Made by a program: the position numbers and the translations under genes. From positions 1 to 35,566 of the forward strand of contig CAVDAL010000059.1 of NCBI GenBank assembly GCA_963606965.1: a DNA stretch of 35,566 nucleotides, written 5' to 3'. Source of the DNA: CAVDAL01 sp963606965 (GTDB taxonomy: Bacteria; Actinomycetota; Coriobacteriia; Coriobacteriales; QAMH01). Shown one piece after another: positions 6,961 through 15,085 of the stretch. Positions within the stretch are counted from its first letter, which is position 1; each line of letters starts with the position of its first letter. The notes beneath the pieces were generated by a model. That model saw nothing but the letters and a program-made list of their open reading frames with translations. It searched no databases and had not been told where the DNA came from.

Positions 6961-9336
6961 ATGTCTGTAGTAAGCGAAAAGAATTATGTTCCCGGGCAGT
7001 ACAAACGCGGCACGCGTCTGCCCAAAAGCAACGAAACACCAACACCATGTGCAGAAACTCCAAAAGTTCCATGGCGTTGGGAAGAAGACGGCTACACAGT
7101 AACACGCACAACTGCTCGTAGCGCTCCGGGTTGTCACAATGTTTGTGGCATCCTCACTTATGTAAAAGATGGAAAGCTCATTAAGGTCGAAGGCGACCCT
7201 GAAGATCCATATAACCAGGGCAGGCTTTGCAGCCGCTGCTTGTGCATCCCTGATTATGTGTATCACAAGGATCGTATTTTGCACCCAATGAAGCGCGCTC
7301 GCGAAGATCGCGGCAAGGACAAGTTTGTTCAAATTACTTGGGATGAAGCATACGACATCATCGAAAAAGAATTTAAGCGCATCGCGGATACTTATGGTCC
7401 AGAAACAATCGCATGTTGCCAGGGCACTGGTCGTGATATTCACCAAATCACACGTATCAACGCATGCGTTGGCTCCCCTAATGAAGGTGTTCCATACTTC
7501 GCTGGCAACTCTTGCTATCTTCCTCGTATTGCATCAATGGCTTGTATGATTGGTGATGCATGCGTTATGGATTGCAGCCAGTTCTTCCCAAAGAGATATG
7601 ACGATCCACGATATGTGGTTCCAGAATATTGCATTGTTTGGGGTCATCAGCCATTCTATTCAAATGCTGATGGTTTCTATGGTCACTGGATTTTAGACTT
7701 GATGAAGCGCGGCATGAAGGTTGCTGTTGTCGACCCTAACTTGACATGGATTGCTGCTCGCGCTGGTGCTGACTGGTTGCGCGTACGCCCAGGCGGCGAC
7801 GGAGCTTTGGCAATGGCAATGCTCAAGGTTATTTGCGATGAAGGTTTGTATGACAAAGAATTCTGCGACCTTTGGGTTTATGGTCTTGAAGCAGTTTGCG
7901 AACGCGTCAAGGAATATGACTTGGACGACTTGGCTGAAAAATGCTGGGTTCCAAAGGAAGATATTATTCGCGTTGCTCGCACATATGCAACAAGCAAGCC
8001 AGCTGCAATTCAGTGGGGCGTTGCTCTCGACCAGCAAACAGGTGGTCAGCAAGCAGCTCATGCAGTTGTTGCTTTGTGGGTTATTACTGGCAACTTGGAT
8101 GTTCCAGGCGGCAATGTTATCGGCCGTGCATGCTGGGGCATTGATCAGCCAAACTGGACAGGTTGCTGGGGTTATGATGAACTTTTCACAGAAGAAGAAG
8201 GCGCAAAGCGCATTGGTATCGAACGCTACCCAATGTTTGCTGTAGGCTTTAAGAACCTTTCTTCAAATGCAACAATCGAAAAATGGCAAAATGGTGAAAT
8301 TCCAATTCGCGCAGCTTATTTTGCAACAAATAACTTCCTTGCAACAATGGGCGCTCAGGCTGAAACTCAGCTTGAATGGTACAAGCAACTTGAATTTGCA
8401 ATTGTTGAAGACCTGTTCATGACACCAACAATGATGGCTTTGGCAGATGTTGTTTTGCCAGCAGCTACATATGTTGAACGTAATGGCTTTGGCGGCTTGA
8501 ATCCTTATCGCATTAGCTGCATTACAAAGTCAATCGAACCTGTTGGCGACACAAAAGCTGATAATACAATCTTCCTTGAACTTGGCAAGCGCATTACTCG
8601 TCCGCAAAATGCAGACATTGCTTGGCCATGGGACAGCGTCGAAGAAATGTGGGACTACGCTCTTGAAGATGGCGGCTTCACATGGGAAGAATTGAAAGAA
8701 AGCGTTTGGAAATATCCAGAATTTGAATATCGCAAGTATGAAACAGGTGGCTTGCGTGCAGACGGTCTGCCGGGCTTCCAAACAGAAACAGGCCGTGCAG
8801 AAATTTATTCAATGGTCTTCCATCACACATCATGGAGCGGACTTGACCCACTTCCGCGTTATGTTGAACCAGTTGAAAGTCCATATTCTGCACCAGAAGA
8901 TGTTGCTGAATACCCATACATTGTTACTAGTGGTCAGCGTATTCCGCACTTCTTCCATTCTGAACAGCGTCAGATGGCAAAGTTGCGTGCACTTCATCCA
9001 GACCCGCTTTGCCACATTCATCCAGAAACAGCTCAAAAGCATGGCATTGCAAATGGCGACTGGATGTGGCTTGAAAACAAGCATGGAAAGTGCAAGTACA
9101 AGGCAGATTATGATCCAACTTATGATCCACGCGTTATGCAATGTGAACATGGTTGGTGGTTCCCTGAACGCAAAGATCAAGCTGAAGAAAATACAGCAAA
9201 TGAAAAGAAGGGTCTGTTCGGCGTATTGGAATCAAACATTAACAACCTTGTTCCATTCGATGCAGGCGTTTCAGGCTTTGGTTCTAACTACAAAGCAATG
9301 ATGTGCAAGATTTATAAAGCAACTGACGAAGATTAA
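6961..9336 (+). CDS. Molybdopterin (bis-MGD) oxidoreductase large subunit, module 2
   Basis: This is a cytoplasmic DMSO-reductase-family subunit of 791 aa, paralogous to those of modules 1 and 3. The ATG at 6961 follows GGGAGGGG; an in-frame start at 6871 would add 30 residues without a binding site. The N-terminal cysteines are C58-x3-C62-x27-C90-x2-C93 (SAPGCHNVCG ... LCSRC). The first Cys of the classical CxxCxxxC-x27-C motif is absent, and an extra Cys replaces the usual Gly after the last one. C185, in an SCYLPR motif, is the probable Mo ligand. TGNLDVPGG and HSEQRQMAKLR mark the middle and C-terminal domains, and CEHGWWFPE the end. Catechol dehydroxylase or transhydroxylase-like activity fits the context, including the decarboxylase-like gene in the same operon, but this is inference. 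The ferredoxin gene begins 14 bp downstream. Confidence 0.93.
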   Translation: MSVVSEKNYVPGQYKRGTRLPKSNETPTPCAETPKVPWRWEEDGYTVTRTTARSAPGCHNVCGILTYVKDGKLIKVEGDPEDPYNQGRLCSRCLCIPDYVYHKDRILHPMKRAREDRGKDKFVQITWDEAYDIIEKEFKRIADTYGPETIACCQGTGRDIHQITRINACVGSPNEGVPYFAGNSCYLPRIASMACMIGDACVMDCSQFFPKRYDDPRYVVPEYCIVWGHQPFYSNADGFYGHWILDLMKRGMKVAVVDPNLTWIAARAGADWLRVRPGGDGALAMAMLKVICDEGLYDKEFCDLWVYGLEAVCERVKEYDLDDLAEKCWVPKEDIIRVARTYATSKPAAIQWGVALDQQTGGQQAAHAVVALWVITGNLDVPGGNVIGRACWGIDQPNWTGCWGYDELFTEEEGAKRIGIERYPMFAVGFKNLSSNATIEKWQNGEIPIRAAYFATNNFLATMGAQAETQLEWYKQLEFAIVEDLFMTPTMMALADVVLPAATYVERNGFGGLNPYRISCITKSIEPVGDTKADNTIFLELGKRITRPQNADIAWPWDSVEEMWDYALEDGGFTWEELKESVWKYPEFEYRKYETGGLRADGLPGFQTETGRAEIYSMVFHHTSWSGLDPLPRYVEPVESPYSAPEDVAEYPYIVTSGQRIPHFFHSEQRQMAKLRALHPDPLCHIHPETAQKHGIANGDWMWLENKHGKCKYKADYDPTYDPRVMQCEHGWWFPERKDQAEENTANEKKGLFGVLESNINNLVPFDAGVSGFGSNYKAMMCKIYKATDED

Positions 9337-9350
9337 GCGGAGGAGGAAAA

Positions 9351-9695
9351 ATGGCTTACAAGGGAATTCGCGTTGACATGAACTATTGCACTGGCTGTGA
9401 AGCTTGTGTTGTTGCTTGCCAACAAGAGCATCAATATTCAGAAAAGGAATTCGGAATCAAAATTGTGAAGCTTGGTCCTCTTCACATTAATCCAGATGAA
9501 AAGGATTGGCAGCTTGATTTTGTTCCTCAGTTCACGCGCTGGTGCGACCTTTGTGAAGATCGCACAGGTAAAGGTAAGGTTCCAACATGCGTCCAACATT
9601 GTCAAGCACAGTGCATGACCTGGGGCGATGTTGAAGACCTTACAAAAGAAATTGACAATATCAACCAAATGGTGGTTGCTATTAAAGAAGTTTAG
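9351..9695 (+). CDS. Small ferredoxin subunit with two [4Fe-4S] sites, module 2
   Basis: A 114 aa electron-transfer subunit for the Mo enzyme upstream. C13, C16, C19 and C23 form the first set and C65, C68, C80 and C84 the second, giving two predicted [4Fe-4S] clusters. C88 is an additional Cys shared with the module 3 ferredoxin but not with module 1. There is no membrane anchor or export signal. The ATG follows GCGGAGGAGG and lies 14 bp after the Mo enzyme stop. The N-terminus shares the (V/I)DxxYCTGC pattern with the ferredoxins of modules 1 and 3. Confidence 0.93.
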   Translation: MAYKGIRVDMNYCTGCEACVVACQQEHQYSEKEFGIKIVKLGPLHINPDEKDWQLDFVPQFTRWCDLCEDRTGKGKVPTCVQHCQAQCMTWGDVEDLTKEIDNINQMVVAIKEV

Positions 9696-9726
9696 TAAGA
9701 ATTAATTAGTTAAAAACTGCGTGCCA

Positions 9727-9764
9727 TATGTTGCGTAGTCTGACAAAGAAGACTGCGCAACATA
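9727..9764 (+). other. Long hairpin after the module 2 ferredoxin gene
   Basis: A 15 bp stem (one G-T pair) joins 9727-9741 to 9750-9764 around an 8-base loop. There is no T-run, so a processing or mRNA-stabilising role is more likely than termination. Confidence 0.6.
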
Positions 9765-9824
9765 CTGCTATACATGAAGTTTCGCCTATTTAGGTTTTAT
9801 AAAAGCGGAAAGGAGGGCAGAAAG

Positions 9825-10028
9825 ATGGTTAAAACTGTTGCAGACGATAGCTTTGGTTTTGAGTTGGCTGACAGATTGATGCATGTGGATGTCCGCAAGC
9901 GTCATGAAATCAACTACAAAGTAGAACCTTGGCAACGCGAACAGGGCAGAATCGATTGGAAGGATCGCTGCTCTTTGAACATGAGCAAAATGGCTCGCGG
10001 AGAAGTAACACCAATTTATCAAAACTAA
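9825..10028 (+). CDS. Unrecognised small accessory protein, module 2 (67 aa)
   Basis: A basic, soluble 67 aa protein with no recognised domain and no signal peptide. It contains a DRLMHVDVRKRHEINY segment in the N-terminal half and a WQREQGRIDWKDRC segment in the second half. I chose the ATG at 9825 because AAAGGAGG lies 8 to 9 bases before it; the ATG at 9774 has no binding site. It sits between the ferredoxin and the amidohydrolase, in the slot taken by 157 and 201 aa proteins in modules 1 and 3. Its size would suit a chaperone-like or regulatory peptide, but that is a guess. Confidence 0.75.
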   Translation: MVKTVADDSFGFELADRLMHVDVRKRHEINYKVEPWQREQGRIDWKDRCSLNMSKMARGEVTPIYQN

Positions 10029-10084
10029 TTTGATAAGCCTTTGGCAAAAGGTGTCAAAGGTAGAGCTCGAAAGGAGTGGTTTTC

Positions 10085-11140
10085 GTGTCTGAAAACCGTG
10101 TAATTGACATTAATATGCATATGCTTCCGACTGATCTTTTCACCAATGAGACAGTTCTGAATGGCTTTTTGTATTCAGCACCAATCTCTTTTGGTATGAA
10201 AGCTTACTTGGGCAGAACGCCTGACGGTGAGAAGCGCCAAATGATTTTGGAATATCCAGAAGGACGTCAGATTTTAAATTATGTCGAAGGTGACTATACT
10301 CTTGAAGCAAAGATCAATGCTATGGATGAAGCTGGAGTAGATGTCGCAATTCTTCGCATGCCTGTTTGGCAAGAATGGCTTCCTCTTGACATTTGCAAAA
10401 TCGTAAATGATCAAGCTGCAGAAATGAAGAAGCAGTCTGAAGGCCGCTTGCAATTTAATGCAGTTTTGCCACCTTGGGGACGTAAAGAAGACATCGCAGA
10501 ACTTGAGCGTTCAATTGACATGGGTGCTGTTGGCGTACAGTTTGCTTGCAGCTATGGCGACAAGTTCCTTGATGATGAGCTCTTTAAACCTTATTTGAAG
10601 GTCTTGAACGAAAAGAAGATTCCTGCTGTTATTCACCATACTCCAGGCCAGAATTCATATGGCAACTTCTGCGAATATACTGTATTGCGCCGCGAACTTG
10701 GCCGCATTCATTCACAGGCAGCAGCTGTTGGCCGCGAAATTTATTCTGGTATGTTTGATGAATTCCCGAACTTGAAGTTCATCCATACAATGATGGGTGG
10801 CAACTGGTTTGGTCTTGCAAACATTCTTGCTCCACACAAGTCAACAAAGAAGAAGGAAGCAATGAACAGACTTGCTACTAATGTTGACCATGAAGCATAT
10901 GAACGTTACATGAAGAACAACATCTTCTTTGACATGACACACCCAATGAGCTGGGGCACTGCTCAGCTTGAATGTGCTGTTAAGGTTAATGGTGCTGATC
11001 ATTTATTGCTTGGTTCTTCATTCCCAGTATTTTATGAATGGATGGCTCGTAGTGTTGAATCAATCAATGCTATGGATGTTTCTGATGAAGACAAGGCATT
11101 AATGCTTGGCGGCAACGCTGCAAAGATCTTCAATCTGTAA
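10085..11140 (+). CDS. Amidohydrolase-2 (ACMSD/resorcylate decarboxylase-like) protein with altered metal site
   Basis: A 351 aa TIM-barrel protein of the amidohydrolase-2 superfamily, which includes metal-dependent decarboxylases of aromatic acids. The GTG at 10085 has AAAGGAG nine bases upstream; a GTG at 10076 is the alternative. Family landmarks are DINMHMLP at the N-terminus, AVIHHTPG near residue 183, FPNLKFIHTMMGG near 228-238, NIFFDM, and the C-terminal LGGNAAKIFNL. The metal site is unusual: by alignment with ACMSD, the first His of HxH is Asn10 (His12 remains), His184 is present, and the Asp of the C-terminal GTD motif is Ser312 (GSS). It may therefore have lost its metal or changed its chemistry. 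It is co-oriented with the module 2 Mo enzyme, so decarboxylation or binding of a phenolic acid handled by that enzyme is plausible. Confidence 0.85.
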   Translation: MSENRVIDINMHMLPTDLFTNETVLNGFLYSAPISFGMKAYLGRTPDGEKRQMILEYPEGRQILNYVEGDYTLEAKINAMDEAGVDVAILRMPVWQEWLPLDICKIVNDQAAEMKKQSEGRLQFNAVLPPWGRKEDIAELERSIDMGAVGVQFACSYGDKFLDDELFKPYLKVLNEKKIPAVIHHTPGQNSYGNFCEYTVLRRELGRIHSQAAAVGREIYSGMFDEFPNLKFIHTMMGGNWFGLANILAPHKSTKKKEAMNRLATNVDHEAYERYMKNNIFFDMTHPMSWGTAQLECAVKVNGADHLLLGSSFPVFYEWMARSVESINAMDVSDEDKALMLGGNAAKIFNL

Positions 11141-11151
11141 TGTGTTACAAG

Positions 11152-11184
11152 GTGGCAGCCGTAAGAAGATATTGCGGCTGCCAC
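11152..11184 (+). other. Perfect 10 bp hairpin after the amidohydrolase gene
   Basis: GTGGCAGCCG (11152-11161) pairs perfectly with CGGCTGCCAC (11175-11184) over a 13-base loop. An A-rich rather than T-rich sequence follows, so termination on the + strand is doubtful. It may uncouple the transporter from the upstream genes. Confidence 0.6.
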
Positions 11185-11202
11185 GCTAAAAAATTACAAA
11201 TA

Positions 11203-11282
11203 TTTCTGGTTTGTGTGCAAGCAAGGAGGCAAGCCAGAAAGATGAGTTAATAGACTGTTCCTAGTCTGAAAAGGGGAAAATT
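11203..11282 (+). promoter_or_regulatory. Structured leader with a two-codon ORF before the module 2 transporter
   Basis: TTTCTGGTTTG (11203-11213) pairs with CAAGCCAGAAA (11230-11240), 11 bp with one G-T, and places a strong AAGGAGG (11223-11229) in the loop. That ribosome site precedes ATG-AGT-TAA at 11242-11250, a start codon with a single sense codon after it. AGACT/AGTCT then forms a small hairpin before the real AAAAGGGG site and the ATG at 11283. Confidence 0.45.
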
Positions 11283-12605
11283 ATGAGTAAAGAAAATCAA
11301 ACTGATGTAACACCATCATATGCGTGGCCATGTTTAGTAGTTTCACTTTTGGCTGCAATTAGTTTGGTATTTGAATGGATGTGGCTTCCTGGCGTTACAT
11401 TCCCAGTATTTAAAACATGGCTTTCTGCCAACAATTCATTGTTTGCAGATCCATCAAACTTTGCATTGTTGAAAAACGTCATGGGTCTTGTGCCAATCGG
11501 CGCTTTGATCATGGCTCTTCCAGCAAGTATTATTGTTCGCAAAGTAGGCGCTAAAATTACAACACTTATCGGTATGGCAATTTCACTGGTTGGTGCTCTT
11601 GTTAGTGCTTTTGCTGTTGGTCCTAACTTTTACATTTTCTTAGTTGGACGTTTTATTTCTGGTTTGGGTCTTTCTACAACTGCTGTTGCAGGTCCAACTT
11701 GCGTTTCAATTTGGTTCCCAGATTCAACTCGTGGCCGCGCAATGGCTATTTGGTCAATTTGGGCTCCAGTTGCCATCTTCATTTCTAACTTGGTTAACGA
11801 CAGCGTTTACAAACTTGTTGGCGAAAATATTGAAACATTGCAACTTGTTTGGGCAGCAGCAATTTTGCTCTTCGGAATCATCTTTGCAATTGTATTCCGT
11901 AGTCCACGTGAAGACGAACGTTCACAAGTTTCACCAGAACGTAAGCCTTTGAAGGAAGTTTTGAAATATTTCAAGAGCCGTCCACTCTGGTGCTTAATCA
12001 TCATGTTTGCAATCTTTAACTTCATGAATTATGCATTCTCTCAGTACTTAAAGACATGGATGCAGATTCCTGTTGCTAATGGTGGCCTTGGTTGGGAAGC
12101 AGGACCGGCTGGTCTTGTTGGCGGCGCTATTTGTGCTTGCGGCGTTCTTGCTCCTATTGGTGGTATTATTTTGGACAAGACTCCAAAGAGCAAAAAGTTC
12201 CTCTGCATCGTTGTTGGCATTTGCGCTCTTACAATTTGCTGCGCATTTTCATTCAAAGCAACAATGTTTATTCCATATGCAATCTTCTTCTGCATTGGCA
12301 ACATGATGTTAAACGGCTGCTGCCGTCCAATGGTTCCATCCTTTGTTTATAAGGGCGGACAAACAGCTGTTGCTTTTGGTTTGGCAATCTTTACACTTTG
12401 CCAATATGCAGGCCAGATTGCTACAAGCTATGTAACAGCATCATTTAGCAATAACTTAAGCGAAGCTGCTGCTGGTACAACTACAGTTGATCCAATGCTT
12501 GCATTCTGGGCATTGGTTCCAATTGGAATTATCGGCTGCTTATTAAGCGTTGGTTCAAAGCAAGGCAAGCCAAAGGAAATTGAAGCAAAACCTGAAGAAA
12601 AATAA
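11283..12605 (+). CDS. MFS transporter, module 2
   Basis: A 440 aa, roughly 12-span major facilitator protein. It shares the GRFIxGLG, WFPxxTRG and W-x-x-W-x-P segments with the module 3 transporter and is evidently its paralogue. The MFS motif A region reads IIVRKVGAK. Translation starts after AAAAGGGG. As the last gene before a terminator it closes module 2 and most likely moves that module's substrate or product across the membrane. The substrate cannot be read from the sequence; aromatic acids are an inference from the neighbours. Confidence 0.9.
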   Translation: MSKENQTDVTPSYAWPCLVVSLLAAISLVFEWMWLPGVTFPVFKTWLSANNSLFADPSNFALLKNVMGLVPIGALIMALPASIIVRKVGAKITTLIGMAISLVGALVSAFAVGPNFYIFLVGRFISGLGLSTTAVAGPTCVSIWFPDSTRGRAMAIWSIWAPVAIFISNLVNDSVYKLVGENIETLQLVWAAAILLFGIIFAIVFRSPREDERSQVSPERKPLKEVLKYFKSRPLWCLIIMFAIFNFMNYAFSQYLKTWMQIPVANGGLGWEAGPAGLVGGAICACGVLAPIGGIILDKTPKSKKFLCIVVGICALTICCAFSFKATMFIPYAIFFCIGNMMLNGCCRPMVPSFVYKGGQTAVAFGLAIFTLCQYAGQIATSYVTASFSNNLSEAAAGTTTVDPMLAFWALVPIGIIGCLLSVGSKQGKPKEIEAKPEEK

Positions 12606-12629
12606 AAGCTATAGATCTCTCTTTTTGAA

Positions 12630-12662
12630 GAAAGCCGCTGCTGTTAATGGGCAGCGGCTTTC
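12630..12662 (+). terminator. Terminator of module 2
   Basis: GAAAGCCGCTGC (12630-12641) pairs perfectly over 12 bp with GCAGCGGCTTTC (12651-12662). The T-rich tail is weak (GTTCATGTTTT), but the stem is strong and lies 24 bp after the MFS stop. Confidence 0.7.
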
Positions 12663-12742
12663 GTTCATGTTTTGATATTATGCGATTTGCAATAGTGGTG
12701 TTGTGGTTTTAGCAGCATGCGCGATAGAGCGAAAGGCAAGTT

Positions 12743-13207
12743 ATGACACAGGATTCATATGTTGAAGAAATTCCAGATGAAGATGCAGATTTGTCTGCAA
12801 CTACATCTGCTACATCCGCAACAACATCTGCCACAACAAGTGCAACTTCGCATGCGACATCAAAAAATTCTCAAGGCAATAGCGAAGACGAAGAACTCGA
12901 TGAATTTGATGCTGCAAGCCAGGCAACCCGATGGAGTACTGGTGCAAAGCGCGACAAAACTGTTCCAAAGCCTGGTAAGTCAATGGGTGAAGCTCGCACG
13001 TCTGGCACATGTTTACATGACGCTGCAAACAATTATGCGAACCATGTGAAAGATAATAAGGGTATGACTGAAGAAGAATTTAGGAAAAATTTGGATGCCC
13101 GCACAGGTGCAACACCAGGAGTGGCTAGCGCATGCCGCGACCTCGACATGGACACAGTCGATAAAGTTTCAAGCCGGCTTGGGATAAAGATGCCAGGCGA
13201 ATTATAG
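12743..13207 (+). CDS. Hypothetical protein with Thr/Ser/Ala-rich low-complexity segment
   Basis: A 154 aa soluble acidic protein without a recognised family. Residues 18-40 are a degenerate TSATSATT-type repeat, followed by an acidic stretch (SEDEELDEFD near residues 47-56). The C-terminal ~80 residues look folded, with a TCLHDAANNYANHVK helix and a final segment ending in SRLGIKMPGEL. There is no signal peptide or membrane span. The start follows GAAAGGCAAG. It is alone between the module 2 terminator and the second LuxR gene. A flexible linker joined to a small C-terminal domain is the simplest reading. Confidence 0.7.
   Translation: MTQDSYVEEIPDEDADLSATTSATSATTSATTSATSHATSKNSQGNSEDEELDEFDAASQATRWSTGAKRDKTVPKPGKSMGEARTSGTCLHDAANNYANHVKDNKGMTEEEFRKNLDARTGATPGVASACRDLDMDTVDKVSSRLGIKMPGEL
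12794..12862 (+). repeat. Degenerate Thr-Ser-Ala coding repeat
   Basis: Codons for Thr, Ser and Ala alternate in units of three to four residues, with variable synonymous codons (ACA/ACT, TCT/TCC, GCA/GCT/GCC). The varied codons argue against recent slippage and for selection at the protein level. Confidence 0.6.
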
Positions 13208-13270
13208 TTTTTTTAATTCAAAGATTACAAATTAACGTAATAAAGTTCCTCAAAATTCAATGCGTGAGTG

Positions 13271-13276
13271 TATAAT
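13271..13276 (+). promoter_or_regulatory. Probable -10 element of the second LuxR gene
   Basis: A perfect TATAAT lies 104 bp before the ATG at 13380. No good -35 is visible at 16-18 bp upstream, so an activator or an extended -10 may be used. Confidence 0.4.
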
Positions 13277-13379
13277 AAAAAGCTTAGAAAGACACATTGA
13301 TGGCAAATGAAGTTATAAACTGCAGCAAAGAAGAACAGACTTTTGACCTGCAAACATGGGCTTATTTTAAAGGGGAACA

Positions 13380-14858
13380 ATGGCGCAAGTTTCAAAGCAA
13401 CGCACTTCGATAAGGGCTTTTGAACTGGTAGGAATTGCCGGTTTTGCTTTTTGGTTTGGCTGGCTTTTAATAACATTCTTTTTACTCTTTGGTGACCCAG
13501 TAAACAGATGGACAGATGCATCAAGAAGCTTTGTTCAAATGTTTGTATTTATCGGATTTTTATTAGGTTTTGTTTATACGCATCTTATGCGCAAGAAGGA
13601 AGATTATTCTCCTTTTAAAGCAAAGCGACTTATTCCTGCTACTATTTTTATGTGCCTTGCTCCTGTCGCTGCTTTTTTGATAATCCTTAATATCGAACTT
13701 CCTGAATTTGCATACTGCATAATTAATTTACTATCTGGTCTTGGTGGCGGAATTTGCCTTGTTTGCTGGCTAGACGTTTGCGGGCGCATAGGATCAAATA
13801 ATATTTTTCAATTTATGGGTGGCGCACTTTTATTAGGTGTTGCTCTGATGGTATTTCCAATGCTTGCAATCAATGGCGCTTTAATAGCTTCTTCGATTGT
13901 TTATTGCATTATTTCTATTGTTTTGCTTTATTACACCAGTGCAAGAGCACGTTTTAACAGCAAAGCGCCAAACCCAAAAAATACAGAGGCGAGCACTTGG
14001 ACTTACGTTAAAGAAATTGAGCCATCTTTTATTATGTTCGGCATTGTGTTCGGGCTTAGCTTTGTTTATTTGTTTAATTCTGGAGTCACATACCTTTACA
14101 TTGGGATGTCTTTCATTGCGCTTGGTCCTCTTGTAGTTTTAATTGCATCATGTTTCACAAAAGATATTGGCATTACAGTGGTTCAGCGCATTTTGCTATG
14201 TATTACAGTTTTTGCATGTGTGGCGACTCCATTTGTTTCTGACATTCTGCAAGTAATGTGTTCGGGCCTTGTTGTTGCTTCATGGGCTGCATTTAGTTGT
14301 GTCCATTATGCAATAGTTGTAAAGAAGAGCACAGAGACTTGGGATATTTCAGGTTTCAGAGTTGTTCCGCGCAGGCTTATGGCAGAAAGTTTTGGTTTTG
14401 CTCTTGGTTGGACAATAGTCACTGTTGTTACAATGATTTTTGGCGCTCATTCAGAATATTTTATTTATGTGCGTTTGTTTATGGCTGTAGTTCTTGTAAT
14501 TGTTTTTACTATGTTTTTGCCCCAGAGCACCCATCATGATGAAGTTGCTATGGAAAATGAACGCAAAAAGCGTCAGACAAAAGTTGTTTCTGCACAGCAA
14601 AGCGAAGAAGAACTTTTTGAATTGCGTTGTAATGAAATTTCCGATTTGTATCAACTTTCACCACGCGAATTTGAAATTTTACGCTATCTTGCAAAGGGCA
14701 GGAATGCAGGTTATATTCAAGAAAAGCTGACAATTTCACCACATACTGTGAAGAGTCACATCTATAGCATTTATAGAAAAACAGACATTCATTCCCAGCA
14801 AAAATTGATGGATTTTGTTCAAGATTATCCGTTAGACGCACAAAACTTTGAAGACTAA
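13380..14858 (+). CDS. Membrane-anchored LuxR-family transcriptional regulator
   Basis: A 492 aa paralogue in architecture of the regulator at 73-1584. About 12 hydrophobic segments fill residues 15-380, a charged linker follows (Lys/Arg/Glu-rich, near residues 385-415), and a LuxR/GerE HTH occupies residues 424-492 (LSPREFEILRYLAKGR, then HTVKSHIYSIYRKT). There is no receiver or periplasmic domain. The start follows TTTTAAAGGGG. It lies upstream of an SDR gene and module 3 on the same strand and is the obvious candidate to control one or both; regulation of the divergent modules is also possible. The signal is unknown, perhaps the phenolic substrate of module 3. Confidence 0.87.
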   Translation: MAQVSKQRTSIRAFELVGIAGFAFWFGWLLITFFLLFGDPVNRWTDASRSFVQMFVFIGFLLGFVYTHLMRKKEDYSPFKAKRLIPATIFMCLAPVAAFLIILNIELPEFAYCIINLLSGLGGGICLVCWLDVCGRIGSNNIFQFMGGALLLGVALMVFPMLAINGALIASSIVYCIISIVLLYYTSARARFNSKAPNPKNTEASTWTYVKEIEPSFIMFGIVFGLSFVYLFNSGVTYLYIGMSFIALGPLVVLIASCFTKDIGITVVQRILLCITVFACVATPFVSDILQVMCSGLVVASWAAFSCVHYAIVVKKSTETWDISGFRVVPRRLMAESFGFALGWTIVTVVTMIFGAHSEYFIYVRLFMAVVLVIVFTMFLPQSTHHDEVAMENERKKRQTKVVSAQQSEEELFELRCNEISDLYQLSPREFEILRYLAKGRNAGYIQEKLTISPHTVKSHIYSIYRKTDIHSQQKLMDFVQDYPLDAQNFED

Positions 14859-15085
14859 CCGCGCCGCATGAATTGAATACATGTATATTGCAAGCCACTG
14901 CCAGCACTTTTGATGTGCGGGCATGATTGTTCGTGCAATAATATTGAACACCTTATGCCGCATATCATGCACAAAGCAAGCGCCCAAAAAGTAAATTCGT
15001 GGTAACTTAACAGCTGAAATAATTAATCTTCGATTGACGCTTCAATTGAAACAATCAACATCTAATTAATATTTGGAGGTAAGTT

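Noticed and set aside
6772..7446. A 224-codon open frame on the - strand over the start of the module 2 Mo enzyme
   Set aside because: It overlaps a certain gene in antisense, has no family resemblance, and has a composition typical of the reverse of a low-GC coding region.
14887..14930. Terminator after the second LuxR gene
   Set aside because: GCCAGCAC and GTGCGGGC can pair with one mismatch, but no T-run follows and the stem is short.
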